A stretch of 6,868 nt of DNA, from assembly GCA_031290725.1 (NCBI GenBank), contig JAITMZ010000003.1:1-6868 (forward strand), read 5' to 3'. The notes beneath the pieces were generated by a model, which saw nothing but the letters and a program-made list of their open reading frames with translations, made no database searches and was not told the DNA's origin. Shown piece after piece: positions 1-5,348 of this stretch. Numbering within the stretch: the first letter of the stretch is position 1; every line of letters begins with the position of its first letter. Both the position numbers and the translations under genes were made by a program. Origin of the DNA: Spirochaetaceae bacterium (GTDB taxonomy: Bacteria > Spirochaetota > Spirochaetia > Treponematales > Treponemataceae).

Positions 1-42
1 CAAATGCAGATTAAATCTGTAACTTCTTTATCCTTCAGTTTT

Positions 43-70
43 TTGTTGTGCCCTGTCGAGTGGATATTAC
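43..70 (+). promoter_or_regulatory. Possible sigma-70 promoter for rpsT
   Basis: TTGTTG (43-48) and TATTAC (65-70) are separated by 16 bases and lie just ahead of the S20 gene. The -35 matches only the TTG half of the consensus and the -10 matches four of six bases, so this is a weak call based mainly on position. Transcription would begin near 77, leaving a very short leader that still includes the GGAGG ribosome binding site at 80-84. The first 42 bases hold no recognisable gene end, only a small hairpin (5-11 with 15-21). Confidence 0.3.
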
Positions 71-89
71 TCTATTTACGGAGGTAGTT

Positions 90-383
90 TTGGCAGTAAA
101 ACAGTCTTCTGCTGAAAAAAGACACAAGCAGAGTGAAGTTCGCAGATTGCGGAATAAGGCGGTAAAAGCAGAAAGCCGCACATACGCACGGAAATTTGTT
201 GAAGCGGTTCATTCAAAGGATGCTTCGGAGTCGGAGGCCGCTTTGAAAAAGTTGGTCAAACAACTGGATACGGCGGGGGATAAGGGAATTTTATCCAAAA
301 AGGCGGTTTCGCGAAAAAAATCACGGATGATGAAATTGTTTCACGTTTCCTTTGCCTCGACGAGGGAAGCGTCGGCTCGGTAG
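90..383 (+). CDS. rpsT: 30S ribosomal protein S20
   Basis: S20 is a primary binder of 16S rRNA in the small ribosomal subunit. The 97-residue product is lysine/arginine rich and follows the family pattern: a basic N-terminus (AVKQSSAEKRHKQSEVRRLR), then RNKAVK, a helical middle, and the C-terminal signature KGILSKKAVSRKKSRM at about residues 65-81. The last ten or so residues extend slightly past the usual end. I chose the TTG at 90 because a strong GGAGG (80-84) lies five bases upstream and it gives the expected family N-terminus; the upstream in-frame GTG at 48 would add 14 unrelated residues and has no ribosome binding site. TTG starts and 5'UTR control are common for rpsT in other bacteria. 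The gene ends with TAG and is followed by a long noncoding stretch. The identification is firm. Confidence 0.95.
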   Translation: MAVKQSSAEKRHKQSEVRRLRNKAVKAESRTYARKFVEAVHSKDASESEAALKKLVKQLDTAGDKGILSKKAVSRKKSRMMKLFHVSFASTREASAR

Positions 384-600
384 ATAGGAGAGTACTGATT
401 TATTTTGGCGGGAGTACTGCTCCCATGGATATATCAGCGCCGCCATGTTTGGTTGCAATTTCTCAGTAAGCCTTAAACTTACGAGTTCGGTACAATAAGG
501 AAGCGCAGCCTCCGATGGTTCAAGCGAACTTGCAAAGAGAACTGTTGCATCGGGGCGGGGGTTTCATACCACGTCCCTTGGGACGCGTTGATTAGCAAGG

Positions 601-680
601 AATTTTTACCGCGAAGTCGAAAAAGTTCGGGAGTAAAGGTTAGTTATCTCCCTATATTTTCAAGACTTTGCGGTGAAATT
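601..680 (+). other. Long imperfect RNA hairpin
   Basis: Bases 604-618 pair with 664-678 in 15 consecutive pairs, including G613-U669 and U607-G675; A601 and A602 can add two more with U603 bulged. After a two-base bulge (662-663) the helix continues as 619-623 with 657-661, then an internal loop, then 629-636 with 644-652 (one bulged U at 647). The result is an 80-base hairpin of roughly 28-30 pairs. There is no U-tract directly after it, so it is not a standard terminator. Both wobbles fit only + strand RNA. Confidence 0.6.
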
Positions 681-741
681 TACTTTTGATTCTGAGTTAA
701 TCAGCGTTTTCTTGTGGGTTTGTCAGGCTAGCCGATTCAGT

Positions 742-771
742 GGTAATTTTTGCGATTTATCGCAAAATTCC
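742..771. other. AT-rich hairpin
   Basis: Bases 748-755 pair perfectly with 760-767 around a TTTA loop, and with T747 and T744 bulged the helix extends to 742-746/768-771. The stem carries runs of T on one arm and A on the other, so it reads as a stem on both strands. It is not followed by a U-tract on the + strand. It could end transcription weakly or be the 3' part of the structured region upstream. Confidence 0.4.
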
Positions 772-788
772 GCCTTGTAAATTCACAA

Positions 789-820
789 AGCAGCTAAAAA
801 ATCACATCTGACAAGCTGCT
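789..820. repeat. Inverted repeat just upstream of the HU promoter
   Basis: AGCAGCT (789-795) and AGCTGCT (814-820) are perfect reverse complements separated by 18 bases, and the right arm ends five bases before the -35 box at 826. The placement suits a regulator-binding dyad or a loose hairpin ending upstream transcription. No regulator can be named from the sequence. Confidence 0.35.
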
Positions 821-825
821 GGGTG

Positions 826-854
826 TTGACAAAAATAAATTTTATCTATACACT
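826..854 (+). promoter_or_regulatory. Sigma-70 promoter of the HU gene
   Basis: A perfect -35 TTGACA (826-831) is followed by a 17-base AT-rich spacer and TACACT (849-854) as the -10 (four of six). An alternative -10 is TATACA (847-852) with a 15-base spacer. Transcription would begin near 861, giving a leader of about 29 bases with GAGG at 881-884 five bases before the ATG at 890. The -10 forms the left arm of a 6-base dyad, TACACT (849-854) and AGTGTA (865-870), that straddles the start site and could be an operator. This probably drives HU, lnt and bactofilin together. Confidence 0.75.
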
Positions 855-889
855 AGGGTGATAAAGTGTAATGTACAGTAGAGGTTTTT

Positions 890-1204
890 ATGAATCCCGA
901 AAAAGTTACCAAGGTTGAGTTGGTCGAGTCTGTATACCAGAACACAGGGGTGGAAAAAAAGGTTATACAGGTGATGGTGGAATCCGTGCTGACGGAGATC
1001 AAAAATTCTCTTAAAGCGGGCGCGACACTGGAGTTGCGCGGATTTGGAACCTTTGAGGTGCGGCTCCGAAAGGGCAGGGAAAAGGCGCGAAACCCCAAAA
1101 CCGGGGCGGCGCTGAAGGTCCGGCCCCACTATGTAGCCGCTTTCCGCCCTGGCAAGGATCTCAAACAGGCGATGTGGGATCTGCCGGTGGAGGAAAAAAA
1201 GTAG
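890..1204 (+). CDS. hup: HU/IHF-family nucleoid DNA-binding protein
   Basis: HU-type proteins are dimers that bend and compact DNA in the nucleoid. The 104-residue product has the two-helix N-terminal dimerisation part (residues 4-42), then the family signature beginning GFGTFEVRLRKGREKARNP (51-69). The proline of RNPKTG (P69) is the residue that intercalates at the DNA kink in HU/IHF, and the C-terminal FRPGKDLK (85-92) completes the fold. A short charged tail (93-104) makes it slightly longer than the usual 90-95 residues. ATG at 890 has GAGG five bases upstream and a strong promoter at 826. HU versus IHF cannot be settled from one subunit; lone HU-like genes are usual in spirochaetes, so I favour HU. 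Its stop lies three bases before the lnt start, which points to co-transcription. Confidence 0.93.
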   Translation: MNPEKVTKVELVESVYQNTGVEKKVIQVMVESVLTEIKNSLKAGATLELRGFGTFEVRLRKGREKARNPKTGAALKVRPHYVAAFRPGKDLKQAMWDLPVEEKK

Positions 1205-1207
1205 TCC

Positions 1208-2920
1208 GTGAAACGCGCCGTTGACACAATACGTATCGCAGTATGCGTCGGTTTGGCGGCTGTGTTTTTTGCATTACCCCATCCGACTATCATTGCGGTA
1301 CGAGGGATCCCGGTCTTGGCTTACTTGGCGGTGGTTCCGGTCTTTCTTTTGGTGAGAAGGATACGCTGGAGGTTTTTGTGGTTCGCCGGCTTCATGTTTG
1401 GCGTGGTTTTTTGTTGCTTTTATAGCTATTGGCTTGCCATCTTTCATCCCATGGGTATTTTTGTCATTTCGATAGTATACGGGTTTTTTTTAATTCCCAC
1501 TTTTCCGTTGCTGAAGGCGGCGGTGGTGTTTTTTCCCCGGCGCGGTTGGATTTTGCAGTGGATAATCTGGGTGGCCTATGAATACGTGAAGACCCTGGGT
1601 TTCGGCGGTCTGCAATACGGTGTGACGGCTTATACCCATTGGCGCTGGACGCTCCTGATGCAGATTGCCGATGTAACCGGTGTGTGGGGTCTGTCTGCCC
1701 TGATTGTGTTTGTTTCGGCGTGGGTCGCGCAGGTACTGGCGGAGGCTCAACCGGCCTTGCGTCGAGGTATTTGGTCTGCCCACAGGCTGCCGGAGAGCGC
1801 CCGGGAGGCAGGCCGGACGATTTTGAGTGCGGCCCGGGGTCACCGGCGGAGCGCGGCGTTGTGGGTCATTTGTTTCGCCGGGGTTCTGGTCTACGGGATC
1901 GCCGTCCGGGTGGACTACGGGGATGCCCCAAAGGCCAAGGTGGCGCTGATTCAGAGCAACAGCGATCCCTGGGTGAGCAGCGTCCCCGGCATGGATGAAG
2001 TATCGGCCTACCGGAACGACCTCAGACTTCTGGTTCGGCTTTCCGGTGAGGCCTTGGCTGCGGCGCCGGACACAGATTTTGTGGTGTGGCCGGAAACGTC
2101 CTTTGTGCCGCGGATTATGTGGCATTATCGGCACCGTCAGGACCAGCGGCGATTTGCCCTGGTGGAGGAGTTGCTCACCTACCTGGATGCCGCGTCGGCG
2201 CCCCATGTGCTGGGAAATGACCACGGAGTGGACGGCTGGACCAGACTGGGTGAATGGGGAATCATCGACCATAACGGCGTGGTAGTGTTCAAGCCGGGGC
2301 AAAATGTGATTCCCCCGACGCCGGATGTGTATGCGAAGATGCATTTGGTGCCCTTCACCGAGTATTTTCCGTTCGAGAAGCTATTCCCGGGGCTTTACCA
2401 AATGTTGCTGAACGGCGACACCCACCTGTGGGAGCCGGGAATAATGCCCACTGTTTTTTCGGTGCAAGGAGCGGAAACGGGGGTGGTCTTCGGGACTCCG
2501 GTGTGTTTTGAGGACACCTTTGGGTACTTAAGCCGGAGTTTTGTGAACAACGGGGCATCTATGCTGGTGAACCTGTCCAACGACGCCTGGTCAAAAAGTC
2601 TGGTGTGCCAGTATCAGCACCTGTCCATGGCGGTATTCCGGGCGGTGGAAAACCGGGTATCTTTGGTGCGATCCACCGCCACGGGGCAGACTAGCGCGGT
2701 GGACCCAAACGGCGTGGTGATCGCCATGGCTGAACCCTTTGTGCCGGTGTACCTGAATGTGGCCGTACCGGTGCGGGGAGCGGGGCGCGGGGCGAAAAGG
2801 ACCGTATATACCCGGTGGGGCGATTACGTGGGCATTCTTTTTGTGTCGGTCGCCTTGGGAGGCTTGTTTTGGGGAGTTTTTTTGAGTATAATAAGGAAGA
2901 AAGATGGCAGAGACAGTTGA
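1208..2920 (+). CDS. lnt: Apolipoprotein N-acyltransferase
   Basis: Lnt transfers an acyl chain from phospholipid to the N-terminal cysteine of apolipoproteins, the last step of lipoprotein maturation at the inner membrane after Lgt and LspA. The 570-residue product has several hydrophobic segments in the first 235 residues (about 8-27, 30-50, 54-100, 110-128, 150-178, 215-233), a periplasmic carbon-nitrogen hydrolase domain from about 240, and a C-terminal membrane segment (about 545-565). The expected triad is present: E296 in VWPETS, K377 in KMHLVPF and C433 in GTPVCFED; LSNDAW and RAVENR also match the family. It is longer than E. coli Lnt (512), partly from a basic loop at about 178-214. 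The GTG start is the first codon after an in-frame TAG (1202-1204), but its best Shine-Dalgarno, GGAGG at 1189-1193, is 14 bases away, so initiation may depend on coupling to HU translation. Confidence 0.92.
   Translation: MKRAVDTIRIAVCVGLAAVFFALPHPTIIAVRGIPVLAYLAVVPVFLLVRRIRWRFLWFAGFMFGVVFCCFYSYWLAIFHPMGIFVISIVYGFFLIPTFPLLKAAVVFFPRRGWILQWIIWVAYEYVKTLGFGGLQYGVTAYTHWRWTLLMQIADVTGVWGLSALIVFVSAWVAQVLAEAQPALRRGIWSAHRLPESAREAGRTILSAARGHRRSAALWVICFAGVLVYGIAVRVDYGDAPKAKVALIQSNSDPWVSSVPGMDEVSAYRNDLRLLVRLSGEALAAAPDTDFVVWPETSFVPRIMWHYRHRQDQRRFALVEELLTYLDAASAPHVLGNDHGVDGWTRLGEWGIIDHNGVVVFKPGQNVIPPTPDVYAKMHLVPFTEYFPFEKLFPGLYQMLLNGDTHLWEPGIMPTVFSVQGAETGVVFGTPVCFEDTFGYLSRSFVNNGASMLVNLSNDAWSKSLVCQYQHLSMAVFRAVENRVSLVRSTATGQTSAVDPNGVVIAMAEPFVPVYLNVAVPVRGAGRGAKRTVYTRWGDYVGILFVSVALGGLFWGVFLSIIRKKDGRDS
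2864..2892 (+). promoter_or_regulatory. Possible internal promoter at the end of lnt
   Basis: TTGTTT (2864-2869) and a perfect TATAAT (2887-2892) are spaced by 17 bases inside the last codons of lnt. The predicted start near 2899 would fall between the bactofilin ribosome binding site (AAGGA, 2893-2897) and its ATG (2904), so this transcript would be nearly leaderless for bactofilin. It might serve rho and later genes instead, or be a chance match. Confidence 0.3.
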
Positions 2921-3344
2921 TGTGAAAACCGGAAACGTGACGGTTTTTGGAACCGAAACTGAATTTTCCGGGGAACTTGATTTTACGGATAATCTGGTTA
3001 TCGGCGGTGCCTTCAAGGGGATAATCCGTTCCGGTGGAAATTTGGAAATCGCCAAGACCGCCTCTTGTTCGGTAGATTCCATCACCACAAAATCAATCGT
3101 GGTGTCCGGGCAGGTAAATGGAAACATCCAGGCGCCGGACCGGGTCGAAATGCGGAGCGGCTGTAAAATTGTCGGCGATTTGACGACATCGCGCCTCAGG
3201 ATCGCCGATAACGTGGATTTTCACGGCCAGGTGACCATGTTGGAGCGCACCGCCGAGGTTCCGCCGGATATTTTCGCCCTGGATCCCGGGGAGTACAAGC
3301 AGACAATCGCCGGGGAATCGGGCAGAAAGGACGGACACTCCTAA
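2904..3344 (+). CDS. Bactofilin (polymer-forming cytoskeletal protein)
   Basis: Bactofilins self-assemble into filaments through a right-handed beta-helix and act in cell shape and envelope organisation, usually on the inner face of the membrane. The 146-residue product shows the family pattern of short hydrophobic beta strands separated by glycines: GNVTVFGTETEFSGELDF (10-27), LVIGGAFKGII (31-41), IVVSGQVNGNIQAP, CKIVGDLTTSRLRI and FHGQVTM up to about residue 112. Flexible tails flank this core, with a hydrophilic C-terminus of about 35 residues. It lacks a membrane segment. The start overlaps lnt by 17 bases and has AAGGA six bases upstream, so translation is probably coupled. In many bacteria the partner gene is an M23 peptidase; none is present here. 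In spirochaetes bactofilins have been linked to helical cell shape, which is a reasonable but unproven role here. Confidence 0.88.
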   Translation: MAETVDVKTGNVTVFGTETEFSGELDFTDNLVIGGAFKGIIRSGGNLEIAKTASCSVDSITTKSIVVSGQVNGNIQAPDRVEMRSGCKIVGDLTTSRLRIADNVDFHGQVTMLERTAEVPPDIFALDPGEYKQTIAGESGRKDGHS

Positions 3345-3494
3345 AACTTCAGGTTTGGGGTGTTTCGGTTAAAAATATAATTGCGTATGCAATTATTACA
3401 TTTGCGATATACAAATGCGGAGCGCCTTGAAAAATCAGCCAGGTTTTTTGAGGTGTCCAGGAAAATAAAAAAATGAAACCAATGGGAGAGCATA
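3345..3494 (+). promoter_or_regulatory. Probable rho promoter and structured leader
   Basis: TATAAT (3376-3381) is a perfect -10; the -35 is poor (TTTGGG, 3354-3359, 16-base spacing). Overlapping it is the inverted repeat ATAATTGC/GCAATTAT (3377-3384/3389-3396), and directly after is CATTTG/CAAATG (3399-3404/3412-3417). Further on, 3423-3434 pair with 3444-3455 in a 12-pair helix with U-G, G-U and G-U wobbles and a 9-base loop, again favouring + strand RNA. No U-tract follows any of these. A weaker helix, 3334-3341 with 3357-3364, spans the bactofilin stop. Rho is known to regulate its own leader in E. coli, so attenuation or an operator is plausible here. The ribosome binding site is GGGAGAG (3484-3490). 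Confidence 0.45.
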
Positions 3495-5084
3495 ATGATA
3501 CAAAATTCAGACGTTGATTACGCAAATCAGTCGCAGGGGGGAACTCCCCACGTAAGACGAACGGCGCGGGTTGTCCGCACGGCCCGGTCGGTGGTGGGGC
3601 GGAAAAACACCAGGGAACCGGCGATTCCGCCGGAAGAGCTGGCGGCGATGAACAGCCGGGCGGACGAGGGGGCGGTGCGTCCCGTTGAAGTGCCGGTGGG
3701 CCAGCCAAACGGGGCGGAATTTGCGGCCGGCAGCCAGGAAACGGGTGGGATCTACAGCCACGGCCAGGGAAGCGAGTTCCAGCAGCCTGGGCAAAACGGC
3801 GGCGTGCCAAAGCGGCACCTGATCATCAACGACCTGACCCTCATGGGCATGCACGAGATTCGGGATATGGCTTTTCAGTACGGAGTGCCCCACGATGATC
3901 TGGTGTCCATGAAAAAACAGGAGCTGATCTTCGCCGTCCTGAAGACCCACACCGACCACGGGGGAATTACCTTTGGGTCGGGGGCGCTGGAGATTCTGCC
4001 TGACGGCTATGGGTTTATTCGCTCACCCCAGAACAGCTATCTGCCCAACTCGGACGATATTTACGTGTCGCCCAGCCAGATTCGGCTGTTCAACCTCAAG
4101 ACCGGCGACACCATTTACGGGCAAATCCGGTCGCCAAAGGAAGGGGAACGGTTCTTTTCGCTCCTCCGCATCGAAACGGTGAACTACGACGACACCAAGA
4201 TAGCCCAAACCCGGATCCCCTTTGACAACCTGACCCCCCTGTATCCGGACACAAAGCTGGATCTCGAATACGACCCGGCGGAAATGTCCACGCGGATAAT
4301 GAACCTCTTCTGTCCCATCGGCAAGGGACAGCGGGCGTTGATCGTGTCGCCCCCTAAGGCCGGCAAGACCATCCTGATGCAAAAAATCGCCAACGCCATC
4401 ACCAAAAACCACCCGGAGGTTTACCTGATAGTGCTGCTCATCGACGAGCGTCCCGAGGAAGTAACCGACATGGAGCGCTCGATTCACGCGGAAGTGATTT
4501 CGTCCACCTTTGACGAGCAGGCCACGCGGCACGTGCAGGTAGCGGAAATGGTGCTGGAAAAAGCCAAACGCCTGGTGGAACACAAGCGGGACGTGGTGAT
4601 ATTCTTGGATTCCATTACGCGCCTGGCCCGGGCGTACAACCAGACCGTACCCACCTCCGGCAAGGTGCTTTCGGGCGGCGTCGATTCAAACGCCCTCCAC
4701 AAGCCGAAGCGTTTTTTCGGCGCGGCGCGCAACGTGGAAGAGGGGGGCAGCCTCACCATCATCTCCACCGCCCTCATTGAAACCGGCAGCCGTATGGACG
4801 AGGTGATCTTTGAAGAATTCAAGGGTACCGGCAACATGGAAATCAACCTGGACCGCAAACTGGCGGAACGGAGATTGTTCCCGGCGATCAACATCAAAAA
4901 ATCCGGTACCCGAAAGGAAGAACTGCTCCTCACGGAAGCGGAACTCCAGAAGGTGTGGATACTGCGGAAGGTAATAAATCCGCAGGATGATGCGGAAATT
5001 ATCGAATTTCTGCTTGACAAAATGCGAAAAACAAAGGATAATGAAGCGTTCCTGCGTTCCATGAATACGCTGGAAGGGGAATAA
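3495..5084 (+). CDS. rho: Transcription termination factor Rho
   Basis: Rho is a ring-shaped hexameric RNA helicase that ends transcription on untranslated RNA. At 529 residues this one is about 110 longer than E. coli Rho (419) because of an N-terminal extension (1-105) rich in Gly, Gln and Arg, with a tandem [13 protein letters not shown] at 22-34. Then come the Rho N-terminal helical domain (about 106-150), the cold-shock-like RNA-binding domain (about 155-230) and the RecA-type ATPase. Key elements are intact: Walker A PPKAGKT (286-292), the catalytic glutamate in IDERPEE (E318), Walker B DVVIFLD (366-372), the Q-loop around [18 protein letters not shown], and the R-loop around [10 protein letters not shown] with KSGTRKEE. 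The motor should therefore be active and look like a bicyclomycin-type Rho site. The ATG has GGGAGAG four bases upstream. The rpmE gene follows 21 bases later. Confidence 0.97.
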   Translation: MIQNSDVDYANQSQGGTPHVRRTARVVRTARSVVGRKNTREPAIPPEELAAMNSRADEGAVRPVEVPVGQPNGAEFAAGSQETGGIYSHGQGSEFQQPGQNGGVPKRHLIINDLTLMGMHEIRDMAFQYGVPHDDLVSMKKQELIFAVLKTHTDHGGITFGSGALEILPDGYGFIRSPQNSYLPNSDDIYVSPSQIRLFNLKTGDTIYGQIRSPKEGERFFSLLRIETVNYDDTKIAQTRIPFDNLTPLYPDTKLDLEYDPAEMSTRIMNLFCPIGKGQRALIVSPPKAGKTILMQKIANAITKNHPEVYLIVLLIDERPEEVTDMERSIHAEVISSTFDEQATRHVQVAEMVLEKAKRLVEHKRDVVIFLDSITRLARAYNQTVPTSGKVLSGGVDSNALHKPKRFFGAARNVEEGGSLTIISTALIETGSRMDEVIFEEFKGTGNMEINLDRKLAERRLFPAINIKKSGTRKEELLLTEAELQKVWILRKVINPQDDAEIIEFLLDKMRKTKDNEAFLRSMNTLEGE

Positions 5085-5105
5085 TTTTGTATGAAGGAGA
5101 TAGAC

Positions 5106-5315
5106 ATGAAGGAAGGTATACATCCCGCATATCAGCCCGCCACGATTACCTGTGTGTGTGGCAATACCTTTGAGACCCGTTCGACGGCGAAGAACATCCA
5201 TGTGGAAATCTGTTCGGCCTGCCATCCGTTCTTTACGGGCAAGCAAAAACTGGTGGACACCGCAGGACGCATCGAACGGTTCAACAAGCGATACGGCGTT
5301 AAAACGGTCACCTGA
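5106..5315 (+). CDS. rpmE: 50S ribosomal protein L31, zinc-binding form
   Basis: L31 sits at the central protuberance of the large subunit and helps bridge the two subunits. The 69-residue product starts MKEGIHPAY and carries the zinc-ribbon cysteines C16, C18, C36 and C39 (CVCG and CSACH), so it is the zinc-containing (C+) form, not the zinc-independent paralogue. HPFFTGKQ and [10 protein letters not shown] are family signatures. I start it at 5106 because AAGGAGA (5094-5100) lies five bases upstream; the in-frame ATG at 5091 would lie just ahead of that site and add five residues. It follows rho by 21 bases and is probably co-transcribed. Zinc-form L31 is often replaced under zinc limitation in other bacteria; no Zur site is evident here. 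Confidence 0.96.
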   Translation: MKEGIHPAYQPATITCVCGNTFETRSTAKNIHVEICSACHPFFTGKQKLVDTAGRIERFNKRYGVKTVT

Positions 5316-5348
5316 GCCTTTTGGTTTGCATTTTTAAGAGGTCCTCGC

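Larger units (their letters stand above)
384..825 (+). ncRNA. Candidate structured RNA region, family unknown
   Basis: These 440 bases contain no plausible reading frame but many stem-loops: 410-414/420-424; 462-470/478-485 with one bulge; 510-517/548-555 enclosing 518-521/526-529; 572-576/581-585 with a CTTG loop; a long hairpin 601-680; 687-691/699-703; and 742-755/760-771. Several helices contain G-U pairs that become A-C mismatches on the other strand, which argues for + strand RNA. I find none of the conserved cores of RNase P RNA, tmRNA, 4.5S RNA or common riboswitches. No convincing promoter precedes it; TATATC at 430-435 and TACAAT at 491-496 are -10-like but lack good -35 partners. 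It could be a separate small RNA, a long rpsT 3'UTR, or decayed sequence with chance structure. The region as a whole is a hypothesis; the individual helices are directly visible. Confidence 0.35.

Noticed and set aside
5..50. Terminator of an upstream gene: hairpin 5-11/15-21 followed by T-rich sequence.
   Set aside because: The stem is short and AT-rich, the T-tract at 39-44 is 18 bases away, and no upstream gene end is visible, so it cannot be supported.
48..89. Upstream GTG start for rpsT adding 14 residues.
   Set aside because: No ribosome binding site precedes it, the added residues do not resemble S20, and GGAGG at 80-84 points to the TTG at 90.
410..424. Intrinsic terminator of rpsT at the GGGAG/CTCCC hairpin.
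   Set aside because: Only five pairs and followed by ATGGATA, not a T-run; more likely part of the structured region.
468..572. Two short matches to E. coli 6S RNA as remembered: AAGCCTTAAA (468-477) and TTTCATACCAC (562-572).
   Set aside because: In 6S RNA the second motif precedes the first, on opposite sides of the central bubble. Here the order is reversed, and the region does not fold into one long hairpin with an open central bubble. Probably chance; an Rfam 6S model scan would settle it.
384..889. RNase P RNA, tmRNA, 4.5S RNA or a c-di-GMP, cobalamin or fluoride riboswitch in the intergenic region.
   Set aside because: I looked for the conserved cores (for example GAGGAAAGTCC of RNase P, GGAAGGAAGCAGCC-like 4.5S loop, tRNA-like CCA end of tmRNA) and found none on the + strand. 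The GGGACGC at 580-586 resembles part of the c-di-GMP riboswitch, but the rest is missing.
1490..2344. Long open frame on the minus strand inside lnt (284 codons), with similar ones opposite rho and fabD.
   Set aside because: They mirror well-supported genes in GC-rich sequence, have no recognisable domains or ribosome binding sites, and show proline/arginine-rich composition typical of antisense shadows.
5091..5105. Upstream ATG start for rpmE.
   Set aside because: The AAGGAGA Shine-Dalgarno lies within these bases, and starting at 5106 gives the standard L31 N-terminus.
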